From Nageia nagi (taxonomy: Eukaryota > Pinophyta): DNA of 64,000 nt. Of the stretch, positions 12,066 through 22,561 are shown in pieces. The stretch spans positions 39,184,001-39,248,000 of the forward strand of contig JBITNC010000001.1 of the NCBI GenBank assembly GCA_050084985.1. Reading direction: 5' to 3'. The translations under genes were made by a program, and so were the position numbers. The stretch's first letter is position 1. Every line of letters begins with the position of its first letter. The notes below the pieces were generated by a model. That model was given only the letters and a program-made list of their open reading frames with translations. It did not search any database and was not told the DNA's origin.

Positions 12066-14129
12066 TCTTTAATGATCCCATCTCACTTCCATTTATTAAG
12101 AATGATTAAGCCTTAACATCATCAACCAAGAAAAAATGCATCATTAAGAAAATCAAGCATCATCCACCAATCTTGCCACTCATTTGGTATTCAATCTATT
12201 ACCAATCATCAATTCTAAAATGAGGACCTATTCATGTTTTAGTTAAACCTCTATAATTTTATTTCTTGGGTTATAACAGTTGGGTTATCTGTAAAAAACA
12301 AGGGAGCCATTATCATTAGGGAGTTGTAAACTTTTTTTGTCTTAAAAAATAATAATCAAGTAAATAAAAAGTACCACCATTAAGAACACATGTAAATAAT
12401 TCAAAAATGTTTTCTTGTAAAAATAAATGTGTGTATATATCTATATTTTAAAAAAATTAATTAAAAATCAAAAAAATTAAAATGTATATATGTACATATA
12501 TTTATATATACTCAGAACATATACTTTTGAAGCATCTTGGCTATTGGGTGTGCTTCCCATGTGTTCACATCATTCCACTTTGTTCATAAATGTTTAGTCC
12601 TTTACCTTGAATGTCATAATTTTTAGATATAAATCATTATAAGGGAGGAAAATAATCAAGCTATATGTATCCACGCATCATGCATACATCCATATAATAT
12701 TCATTTATGTATATAGTTGTATTTATAATAAAAGAAGTAGGTAATAAATACTCTATTCATATTTGGTTTAGTTAAAAAATCCTATGTTAAAGTCTCAAAA
12801 TCTTAGGATGATAAAAGTACATAACTATGTTATATGGTGGTGCACTAATAGACTCATACACTTTTCAATTTAAAAATTTTAAAACAATCAAGAATTGAGT
12901 ATTTCTTGAGTATAAATGTGAGTATGGTTTTCTTAGTTTTTGCTTCACCCTAAACCCAAGACCTAGGATAAAAAAAGAAAAAGAAAATAAAAGTAAAAAA
13001 AGAAGAAGAAGAAGAATAAAAATTTGTATAATTCTTGGGCTACTATAGCATCCTCTATCAGGGCTATAGATGCTTGATTGGCAATAGAGCAAGGTTGTAA
13101 TAGGATGAAGGGGTTAATCTTCACCAAGGCTATGGATGCTTTTTGGTAGTGAAGCATACCTTAAAAAAAGGGAAAGATCATATCTCATAATTTATAATCT
13201 TTGCATGTTTAATTTGCAAATGTTAAGATAAGGAAATGAACATCATTGCACACACACACATTTATGGTAAACTTAAGTATATTATGATCTTGTTTCATAT
13301 CATCCCTAGTAGATGAGATCAAAGCAAAAGATCAATTAACAAAACTAGATATTAAAGGTCTTATTTACTACACTTATTTATTTATGTATTCATTAATTCC
13401 ATACCATTACTACTATTATTATAAAAACTTGATAAGTTTCCAAAACATTAATATTTATATTTAAGTTATTATGTCATTCATAGAAATCTTAGGTCATTTA
13501 AGTTTCATACATGTATCTACTATTACATCCATAAAGTATTGTAAATCCTATGTATGTTTTACATTTATACATTCACATTATTTATGATATGACACATATT
13601 TATACTGGTATATTATATCAAAAACCATGTATAGAAGTAGCCAAGAAAATGGAAAATGATGCATCTGATTCCATACTCCTACAAATCAAATCTTGTTCTA
13701 TAAACATAACAGTACTATATAAACATAAATATCACTTGAATTTATAAAGTATAGCATAAATGAGGTGTTAAAACTAAATGAAAACATAAATATAAATTTT
13801 CATGTATTTCTACTCTAACACATATATCTAAAAAACAAAACATACATCAATATCATAGAAAATAATGCATATAAAAGTCTAAAGCCATCATCATGTATAT
13901 CAAAAAATATAACTAATTATCCATCACATCTAAACTTCTAACCATTGATCATGAATACCATGATCCCAAAATAGATAAGGCCATGAAAAAATACTAAACC
14001 TATGAATAACATGTCTAAATATTAGAAATGATCCTACTCTCCATGATCTAAAAAAAATGACATAGTTTGATAAAACTCATAAGTCTAACATGAAACATAA
14101 AGATAAGTAGTCATGTCGCTAAAATGCTC
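12066..14129. other. B1 non-coding region with simple-sequence tracts
   Basis: About 2 kb between the sense ORF and the end of the antisense PMD gene. It holds an AT-rich TATATA/ACATAT stretch (about 12430-12510), a purine-only tract rich in AAG/GAA (about 12968-13016), a short CA repeat (about 13250-13261) and a loosely repeated motif GGCTAT(A/G)GATGCTT (about 13061 and 13127). I see no gene. Open frames at 12865-13157 on the minus strand are products of the purine tract. Confidence 0.5.
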
Positions 14130-16067
14130 TCAAGAGCTACCCTCTCCACCATCTATAGGACTACTAGCTCTACCTTATCTAACATGAGTAGTGCCCACTG
14201 AACCTGTAGGACTCATTGCCTAAGTCATGCTTTGAATATCAGATGATCCCACTAGGTGCTGGGAATAGGCTCCACCTATCCTACTATGATTGTGAGATGC
14301 ATTTCATCTAACAATCCTACCTTGAGTACTGGTAGTCTACTAGGCTCCATTGAGTGCTTGATAAACTAATACATTTACAAGGATCTATGTAATGAGAGAA
14401 ATTGGATATAACATGCCCAAGAAATATGGAGGTACCCTTGTCAACCATGTCTACATAATAGAGGAGTAGTAATCCATCTACTAAATAATCCCTTGAATAA
14501 ACATTAATGATTAACCAGCTACTTGTAGATGTACTAGCTCCCCTGATCTATGTATAAACTTAAGTCTTGTCCCTCTCTTGATGATATATATCTCTCTTAG
14601 ATCTATATTGATACATATGAGCACTAATATAAGAAATTTCGTATCTCAACTCATAGATGTATCCCAAGAGTGCATCAATCCTAGGTACCTATGGAGAGGG
14701 AGATCTACGTCCTCTTGCACCTCTAGTAGAGGAACCTACCTTAGTATCCTATCCTTGGTGGGCAATGTCCCTTGGCTCATCAATTGCCTACTCCTTGGCC
14801 ATTGGCTCATCCATCACTTGCTCCTTGACCATTGGCTCATCCATCACCTACTCTTCAACCCTCTCCTTAGCTACCTTCTCCCTAACCTCCATAGCTACCT
14901 CAAGCTTAGGTACTTGCTAGCATACCCTATGCTTTGGTGTAACATTATCATCAACCTTTAGCTATACCTACCACCAAGCATCAAAAGCCTCAATCACACC
15001 AACATCATCCACACCTATGTCCTCCACTAAGATATCCTCCTATGTAGGATACAACTTTGGATAAACTAGGGGTTGAGTCCCCTCAATTGGTAGCTCATCC
15101 TCTCTTAAAAAATGTAGAGGTGTTTGTGCAACATCTTGTACCAAACCAAACTAAAGGTGTACATGCTTAAATTAGAAATGCTCTAAGAACTTAGTCCATC
15201 GACCATTGAGAACTTGAGCCTATCTTATGCATGTTAGATATTTTGTGAGCTTATCCCACACTAGGTAACCATAATAAGGTTAAAACCTCACCTGATCTAT
15301 AATGATGTGAATGATCATACTCTAATAAAAGGCAATATCTCATCAAATCCCATCCAGAGGGAGAGTATAAAATTCATCTCTTTAGCACATGCTACTGGTG
15401 GGATAAGTTGTGTGAGTATCAAAACCAAGCACTAGGAGCCCCAAAGGATGAGCTACATGGATATGCTCATAGTCTGATGCTTGAAGAGTAATGATAACTA
15501 ACAATTAGGCTCTATGGCCTAAATAATAAAATAATAGCATTATGTGGGAGCCTAAGCATATATTGTCCCCTACTATAGCATATTGAGCACTACGGGTAAT
15601 AAGGACCAAAGAAATCTCCCACTGCTAGTATCCAGGAGAGCATAACACTAGATGAGCCCCATAAAATAAGAGGCTCTAAGAATACCCTATTGATCATTCT
15701 TCCAATACCTAAAGTATGGAAGAACCCCAAAAAATATCTCATCCATGACTCCATCAACAACACCTAGGTGCATTGAATCTCAATCTAGCACATGTTGAAT
15801 CTACTAACCCTGAATAGCAAAACAATATAAATGATGGATTTCCTTCATTGTAATAGTCATCTCCCCCATAAGAAGATGGAAGGTGCTAGAAGAAGAATCC
15901 CATCTCTCTAGCAGGGTTGCCAATAGTGGATAGTCCCAATGAATATGACCCATGTAGGACCAAGCTCCAAATCTGACTACATGAAGAAAAGTTTTATCTA
16001 TGATAGTTAATAGAATACAACCATCCTCAAGTATATAAGGATATCTACCTTTGCGCTCAAAGACATC
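14130..16067 (-). pseudogene. Antisense plant mobile domain (PMD) gene in B1 (decayed)
   Basis: On the minus strand, opposite to gag-pol, an uninterrupted frame at 16067-15804 reads through PLLATLLERWDSSSSTFHLL and GEMTITMKEIHHLYCFAIQG. This is the signature of the plant mobile domain (aminotransferase-like PMD): ERW-x-TF-HLP-GEMTITL. The upstream edge TTTAG at 16068 looks like a 3' splice site, so an upstream exon is likely. The downstream body is broken by stops and shifts. The C-terminal tail has tandem 30-bp units encoding VMDEPM(V/A)KE (about 14770-14860, minus strand). It ends GGEGSS-stop at 14130, echoing the Gly/Ser-rich end of the A2 PMD gene. PMD ORFs antisense to gag-pol are known additional ORFs of Tat elements; their role is unclear. 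Confidence 0.7.
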
Positions 16068-17621
16068 CTAAACTTAATAGTAATTAATAATAAAGTTAGA
16101 AAAAAATCATAAATGTAAACACTAATGAGTGGATGATTAGGGTCTAGAATCACCAATGTTCTATACTCGAATGCTAATGATCCTAAAACCCTTCAAATCT
16201 AGCCAATGATGATGGCTAGAGTTTTAAAATTTTAACTAAATGTTAAAAAATGAGCTTAATAAAAAAAATAAATGATTACAAAACCTTTAAATATTATCCC
16301 TAAGTATCATACAATTTCTATTATTTCAAACATAGAGGATAAATGGATTAATAAGAAAAAAATTGAAAAGGGGGTTTCAAAACCTACCTCTTCCCTGATG
16401 GGCCTCTTGCACAATGTATATCATCCTTATGGTAGCATCATGGCTCTAATCAATGGTGAAAATGGGGAGTATGGGGTCAAATGCTCAAATGGTGGGGTAA
16501 GGGCAACAAAATCTCTAACTTGGCACTAAAAAATAAATTAGAAAGTTACACATAAAACCTTTTTCTTTTTATTACTCCATGTAGTCAAACATGGGTGATT
16601 TTGAATTAGGTGCCAATGATCCATAAGGATCATCGATGATCTATTTTTTAAAAAAAAAATGGAAGGGGCTTTCCTTAAAATGCACAAGTTATATAGGTAT
16701 TTCAATAAGAGAAATACTTGGGATCTTCCCTATGTGCTTTATTAAAAGTCTCTAATTAAAATTTAAAAATACAAAATTTTCAAGTATGTCAAAAAATTTT
16801 TAGGTCAAATTAGGCCTACAATTAATTGTAAATATTGATGAGAAAATTTGGAATGAAATAGAGTAATTAAAACTATTTATAAAATTTTGTATATCTTTTG
16901 AACAATCAACAATACTCAACTAAAAACAAAAAACTATAGTCCAAACAAAACATCTATGCTCAAAAGATGCTCATATCAAAATTATCATGAAAAATACCAA
17001 AAATAATATAAAACATTTAAAACCCACAAAAAATTAAAAAATTTATGTCTAAGGAAAACTTAATACAAGTTCTTCACTTGTTAAACTTAATTTTGAGTCA
17101 AGAGTTTTTTGAAAAAATAAGACTCTTGTGTAACTCTGAATTTGAAAAATGACCTTTCTTTTTACAAAAAAAATAAGGATGGGTTTCAATATGATTATAA
17201 TTGTTGGATGAACTTTTGTGCAAGATCATCAAGTAAAATATCTAGTATGATAAAAGTAGAATGATTAAAAGTTATTGTATTTGCAAGGAAGCTTCTTTAC
17301 CACATGCTAGCTATGGCATACACCTAATAGCTAAAGCTTTATCCATATCCTACCAACATAGCACAATAGTATAGTGGTAACTACCTAAGTTACACCTTGC
17401 ACTACAACTCTTATCACTTTCAGAATGTGTCAAACACAAAAGATCTAAAAATGGATTTAGTCATAATCCAATCACTCAAATTTAGCTTATTCATAGAGAA
17501 TGAGTTAACTCAAAATCTTGACTTAAGATCAATAAATACAATTCCAAGACTTCATTGCACCCCCTTTCAAATAGGCTTAGTTTTTAGAAATAATCTCCAC
17601 CTATAAAATGTTGAGTATTTC
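16068..17621. other. B1 region upstream of the antisense PMD gene
   Basis: This should hold the promoter and first exon of the minus-strand PMD gene, but I cannot place either. An 85-codon plus-strand frame at 16272-16529 and a 69-codon one at 17397-17606 show no recognisable motif. AT-rich, no repeat structure seen. Confidence 0.35.
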
Positions 17622-17636
17622 AAAAAAGGGGCAAAA
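17622..17636 (+). other. Polypurine tract of B1
   Basis: AAAAAAGGGGCAAAA lies immediately before the LTR start TGTAGACACC. This is a canonical plus-strand primer position and sets the 3' LTR boundary. Confidence 0.8.
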
Positions 17637-18507
17637 TGTAGACACCTAAAAATAACCCCTCTTTCGATAAATGAAAGAGGGGAATAAAAATTTTAGGCAA
17701 ATAATAAATTTTGCCAAAATCTTTCACTCATTGGTGATCCAATACAATCATTTGCAATCATATCTGGTGATTGGCACCTGATAGGTAATCGCTAGTGATC
17801 TTGAAAATAAAAAATAGAAAACATAAAGAAAAAATAGAGAAATTAGGCACCCAAGGAAACAAGCTAATAGATCAAAGATGATTCATCCTTGATCTTACAT
17901 TTTTCTTGTATGGATATAATCTATGACAAGGTTGGATGAGATTTTTTATCTAGTCCTACCTTCTAAAATAGCAACTAATACTACCTTAGAAAATCTATAA
18001 ATAAGATCTCTCCCATAGAGAAAAAGGAGAGGGTGATAAGATGAAATGCAACCTTATGCTGCAAAACTATATCCAGATAGATAAGTTCATTTAGTTTACT
18101 ATTTTTTACTTATATACATGTTTATTTCATGCTTTTATTATATTCTTAAAGCATTAGTAGGTATGTTCTGATGGGTTATTGGTTTATGTATGTGCAAGAT
18201 TCCAAGACTAGAAACTTATTAAAGAAAGGAGAAGACAAGGAGTTAGTAAGAAATAAGCAATCAGAATTATTATTGTTGTAGGTTCAATTAAACAATATCT
18301 AGAGCTTAAATACATCATCAAAGAAAGGCCTCTAAGCAGCCTATATTACACATTATACTGAAGCCCTCCATTGCAAGGCAACTTGTAATCAAAATTGGGG
18401 TTTATTTAGAGATCAATAAAGAGTTTCTATTGGATGTGATAGCTTTAGCTTTTATTTTTGCATGCTTGTAGGGTTATTTTCTAAGTAAACAAACTTATTT
18501 CTTCACA
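17637..18507 (+). repeat. 3' LTR of B1
   Basis: It starts TGTAGACACCTAAAAAT, as does the B2 LTR at 58449, and ends CTTCACA where B2 ends CACTGCAACA. Length is 871 bp against 843 bp in B2. A TATA box TATAAATA lies at 17996-18003, matching 58871-58878 in B2. Internal similarity is patchy, so B1 and B2 are related but distinct or long-separated subfamilies. Immediately after 18507 the sequence switches to the minus-strand ORF of element E. Confidence 0.75.
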
Positions 18508-18962
18508 TGGTAGGTCCAATCATCTAGGATAACAAATTCTTAAAGAATAGAATTAGGGAAGTAGTCAAGTATTAATTCAAATTTTGGCTCTAACTCTTCT
18601 CCCTACTCTTGGTCCATGAACATTCCTATTTGATAACCTTGTTGGTTATGCCTATGTGCAACTAAATACAATAGCTCAAGGTAAGTGAATGATTCATAAG
18701 GCACATAATAAGGTAGGCCCTGGTCAATCATGAAGTCTCTCTTTGAGTGTGGTAATGATTTCCATTTTTTGGTAACTTTAGGATTCATATGTTGTAGAAG
18801 GATGGGATTGGGGTTGGCCCTCCATGTATCAATGTGGTTTATTACTCCCATATCATTCTAGTTTACCCTTAGAGCATTCTCAAGGTATTCCTCTTGCATG
18901 GATATTAGGTCAACATCCACTTGCTCTATTTCAGCTAGAGTTGATGATTTAGAAGTTGCCAT
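18508..18962 (-). pseudogene. Unidentified sense accessory ORF of E (truncated)
   Basis: The frame begins with ATG at 18962 (MATSKSSTLAEIEQVDVD) and runs down about 150 codons until B1 cuts it at 18508. In-frame stops are two TAG (one at 18603-18605) and a TAA at 18540-18542, all explicable as Gln codons changed by C-to-T; the frame itself is unshifted. The middle contains HIDTWRANPNPILLQHM and PHSKRDFMIDQGLPYYVP. I recognise no domain. It is co-oriented with pol and lies about 550 bp beyond integrase. It could be a Tat-type additional ORF or a captured host fragment. The function is unknown. Confidence 0.5.
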
Positions 18963-19516
18963 GGTGTTAGCATTCTTTTTAGAATCTTTGGTTTGCATTT
19001 GAGACTTGTAATTCACACTCTATAAGGTCTTACAACTCTATATTACCTTATTGAACTCAACTTTGCAAACTATAAGCTCTTGTAACTCTAGAAATTGGTA
19101 TGCTTAAAAATGGTTAAGTGTTGAGTTGGAGGGTAGGCAGGATGTTTTATTCATTCAAGGTTTGTGAGACTTCTATTAATGGTAATTAATGTTTAGGGTG
19201 TTGATATCCATGCATCATATAGACTGGTCTACCATAAGTTGGATGAGTCAATTTGGAGCATGCCAAATTTAAATTAGGGTACCCATATGATGGTTTGATA
19301 AATCCAAGGAAATCTTTCTTTAAATGCTACCCTATCTAGTTGATGGCTTAGCAATGCATTGATATTAACCTTAGAGCATATTGAATTAATGATGATCATT
19401 AATGGTTACCTACTTTCTTGGATGTTATGTCTAGGAGATGTACAAACCTTTTAAAAACAAATTAAATTATGTACAATATACATTCCCTAGCAAGTGTTAC
19501 AAAATCACCTTATTAC
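18963..19516 (-). other. E spacer between integrase and the accessory ORF
   Basis: About 550 bp of AT-rich sequence. A short motif, CTCT(A/T)...GTCTTACAACTCTA / GCTCTTGTAACTCTA, occurs twice near 19019-19045 and 19076-19092. I see no gene. Confidence 0.4.
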
Positions 19517-20246
19517 CTAGTAATGCTTCAAATAGATCTCATTAATAGGAATAGGTAATTCCCAGGACCTAATGATGTCTTGTGACCTAAATGCATTACT
19601 TTGCATGCCTTGAGTGATGATATAAGGCCCACTCCATAGAGAGTTAAATTTTTGGTGTCTTCCAGGCTTTGCTCTCTCTTCATCCCACTTGAGGATAATA
19701 TCACCTGGTTCAAACTTCACCAAGGAAAACTTTTTCTTATCAAATCATTTCCTAATGATGTGCTTGCAATGCTAAAATGACTCATATGCTTTGTTCTGAT
19801 CTTTCTCCAATTTTAGGAGTTGATTATACCTAGATTGTAGTGGCTCAAATTCATGGTCCTCCATTTCTTGTAGGATTTTTAATGTCAATAACTCAATGTG
19901 TATTGGCAACATAGGTATTTTACCATATACCAATGCATATGGGGATATTTTGATTATTGATTTAATGTTGATTCTATCTTCCCAAAATGCAAAGTACAAT
20001 TATGTATGCCTCTATCAGGGATTCTCATCAATTGTTCTTTTGATGATTCAAGTTAGGTTTTTATTAGTTGATTTAGCTAACCCATTACCTTTTGGGTAAT
20101 AATTTAAAGAGAATAACTAGTATATCCCATATTTAGTGATAAATTTTGATAAGTTACCTCCAATAAATGTCAGGTCATTTTTTGAGATAATAGTCTATGG
20201 GATTCCAAAGCAAGTGATTATCCTTTTGATCATTCCTATTACCACT
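19517..20246 (-). pseudogene. E integrase, C-terminal half (decayed)
   Basis: Continuation of the integrase interrupted by A2. Reading on the minus strand from 20246: VVIGMIKRIITCFGIP, then the region of the second catalytic Asp (here NDLTFIGG), YYPKGNGLAKSTN with the position of the catalytic Glu changed to Leu, then ISPYALVYG. The C-terminal domain reads FEPGDIILKWDEERAKPGRH (about 19710-19652) and SLWSGPYI, ending LKHY-stop at 19517. This C-terminal block is typical of plant Ty3/gypsy integrases. Stops and one lost catalytic residue make it non-functional. Confidence 0.85.
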
Positions 20247-21095
20247 TGTTTACAAATAAAATTGAGCGTGCAAATAAATAAATAGGTAAATATCTACAAA
20301 CTCAATATATCTGTATTTGAGCTACAGATAGCAATTTATTCTCAATAGCAATGAACAAGATAACCGATTCAGAAATATAATTATACCGAACAAGACTGTA
20401 ATTTGTATACTTACCTCATGGAGCGTACCTGAGAATGAAATATGAAGATGTTGGCAATGTACTGATGATGAACTGCCCCTCCAAAAATGTAGTAACCTAT
20501 GAAGATGCAAAAAGAGGATCGTGGGTAGTCTATTTCAGAGATAATAGAGCATCGGTGGTGTTCTTGGTTCATAAAGGAGCACCGATGGCCTTTGTTGATG
20601 GTTTTTGACCTCTCGATCAAGTCCAAAACTTCAATACAGATGTCTTAGATAGCAGTGTGATATCAGAATAGATCATAGCTATTAGGATAGCTCACGAAAG
20701 GAAGTACACAAACCATAGCCTTATAGGCGATACCAAGAGATACCTTAAGGGTTGCCACTACAAGACCATACGCAGGATCATGTGTATCCTTGATATGTGG
20801 ACTTACTATTAGATCCCTTATTTATATAGATAATAGATAATACAACCCATGGGTCGGCATGCATCTACATAAACAAGGCTAATTCACAACATTCAAGATA
20901 AACACACCAATAAACAAGATAATTCATGTAATATTCAGATAATCCATGCAATATTCAAGATAATCATAATAAAATTCATATTTAAGATAAACATTGATAT
21001 TATCACTTTAAGACTTTCAAGACATATATTTAGACCAAGCATGTTTTCATTAATTTATTGATTTAAGAACATAAATTCATTTTTATGTGTTAACA
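20247..21095 (-). repeat. 3' LTR of A2
   Basis: It begins TGTTTACAAATAAAATTGAG and ends ATGTGTTAACA in plus coordinates, the inverse of TGTTAACA...TGTAAACA. It aligns with the 5' LTR of A2 (26537-26766 joined to 27644-28269), the solo LTR at 26767 and the A1 LTR. The minus-strand TATA region corresponds to about 20820-20832. Open frames in this interval (20322-20626) are incidental. Confidence 0.85.
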
Positions 21096-21110
21096 GAAGC
21101 CCCACTTTGG
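21096..21110 (-). other. Polypurine tract of A2
   Basis: The minus strand reads CCAAAGTGGGGCTTC directly before the 3' LTR, matching the tract of A1 at 534-546. This fixes the orientation of A2. Confidence 0.75.
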
Positions 21111-21471
21111 ATGTGAAATCGAAAGAAACATGAGGTGAGTCAAGATTTTACATTCAAAGTAAAAACACAATATCATAGCAAATAATTTGACAAGCAATGA
21201 TAAACACTAATCATTCTAAATACAAGCAAAATCATGACAAAGCTTGTTAGTACTAGATATGGGTTGAGAAAACTTCCTTCGATATTACCTTGGGCATGCT
21301 TGCCCCTTGTATCTTTCTTCTGATGTACAAATACCATAAAAGGTGATAGCATGGTATATCTGATAATCTGATAACCTTACCATAACACTGATGACTTATG
21401 ACAACAAACCTAACCACCCACATGACGATGACCTAACAGATGACCTAACCACACATGATGACCTGATGACA

Positions 21472-21900
21472 ACTTGACAAGAGCACATCACAAGACAAGA
21501 CATGATAACCATGACAACACACATGACCACATATGACCACACATGACCACACACAGGGGAGAGCTAAGTTCCACACAACTACAATGGAAGCTGAGACTTC
21601 GCACTAAGAGGTATGCTGCAGTTGCATAAGAATCGAACTCTACAAAATAAATGGGAGCTGAAACTCCACCAAGAGGCATGACAACAACTTGATAAGACCA
21701 CATCACAAGACTAGACATGATAACCATGACAACACACATGACCACACATGACCACACACAGGGGAGAGCTAAGTTCCACATAACTACAATGGAAGCTGCA
21801 ACTTCGCACTAAGAGGTATGCTACAGTTGCATAAGAACCAAACTCTACAAAACAAATGGGAGTTGAAACTCTACCAAGAGGCATGATAAGCTGATAGGTG
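21472..21900. repeat. Two copies of a 215-bp tandem repeat
   Basis: A unit starting AACTTGA(C/T)AAGA...CACATCACAAGAC occurs at about 21472 and again at about 21686. It includes ACACAGGGGAGAGCTAAG and CTTCGCACTAAGAGGTATGC in both copies. Within each unit, GACCACACAT is itself repeated two or three times. It lies in the 3' untranslated part of A2. Confidence 0.8.
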
Positions 21901-22103
21901 GGAGCTAAAACTCCACTAAGAGGCATGATAAGCTGATAATGGGAGCTAAAACTTCACTAAGAGGCATGATAAGCTAATAATGGTTGTTGAAAACTCCACC
22001 AAGAGGCATGATAAGTTGATAATGGGAGTTGAAACTCTACTAAGAGGCATGATAAGCTGATAATGGGAGCTAAAACTCCACCAAGAGGCATGATAAGCTG
22101 ATA
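21850..22103. repeat. 41-bp minisatellite, about six copies
   Basis: AAGAGGCATGATAAG recurs at 40-42-bp intervals (about 21878, 21920, 21961, 22002, 22044, 22083), each preceded by a GGGAGCTAAAACTCCAC-like stretch. The same unit, inverted, survives in A1 at 1-130, so it is a family feature. Open frames on the minus strand here are repeat products. Confidence 0.85.
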
Positions 22104-22411
22104 ACATAGCCCTGTAAACATGAAATTCAAAGCAATATTCTCCTGGATATAACATTGATCAAGCACCTATGATACTTAGATGAGCTAATTTATTGGAAAA
22201 AGGAATGCAGGTGGTCCTTTTTGGAAGATTTAGAATGTAGGTGGTCTTCCACTAAGACTACGGGTGGTCATTTTCTTGAGCATTCATCGAAAACTATAAA
22301 GATTAGGCCCCTATGAATCACCCCTAGATTTCAGATTGATACCTGGTTACTTGCCCATGCACACTGAATGCTCAAATTAAAATTATCTTGAAGTGTGTGC
22401 CCTAACATTTC

Positions 22412-22419
22412 TATAAAAG
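22412..22419 (+). promoter_or_regulatory. TATA box of the antisense PMD gene in A2
   Basis: TATAAAAG followed by GGGCC is a strong plant TATA box. It lies 150 bp upstream of the proposed start codon at 22562, in a region otherwise consisting of A2 3' untranslated sequence. It is placed to drive transcription opposite to gag. This is inference from position and sequence only. Confidence 0.55.
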
Positions 22420-22561
22420 GGGCCCCACCCTTCCTCATTTGGTCACATTATCATTTTCAGAGTTGAGAATATCTTAGAGCTTAGGAGACTAAGTCAGGAA
22501 GGTCTAGTTGGTGATCTTATCATTGTCACTAGGTGATAATTCCTGTGCTACCATACTATGC

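Larger units (their letters stand above)
1324..18507 (+). mobile_element. B1: old giant Tat/Ogre-like Ty3/gypsy element
   Basis: Order on the plus strand: leader (1324-2955), gag, protease, RT, RNase H, archaeal-type second RNase H, integrase (to 10683), an unidentified sense ORF, an antisense PMD gene, polypurine tract and 3' LTR (17637-18507). The 7-kb stretch between integrase and LTR is typical of Tat-lineage elements with additional ORFs. Leader, gag and LTR are related to B2 at 58449-64000. The 5' LTR is not in the window because A1 interrupts the leader. B1 sits inside the 3' ORF of element E. Confidence 0.8.

Noticed and set aside
12865-13157. Minus-strand frames with long Phe/Leu runs resembling membrane proteins
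   Set aside because: They derive from a purine tract at about 12968-13016 read on the other strand.
16272-16529. 85-codon plus-strand frame near the antisense PMD gene
   Set aside because: No motif, no context, and it lies where the PMD promoter or first exon should be.
17358-17400. tRNA-like A-box (TAGTATAGTGGTAA) in the B1 3' region
   Set aside because: No B-box, no anticodon or acceptor stem can be formed around it; probably chance or a relic.
21481-22166. Cys/Val/Ser-rich minus-strand frames of up to 97 codons
   Set aside because: Translations of the 215-bp and 41-bp tandem repeats; the apparent protein repeat simply follows the DNA repeat.
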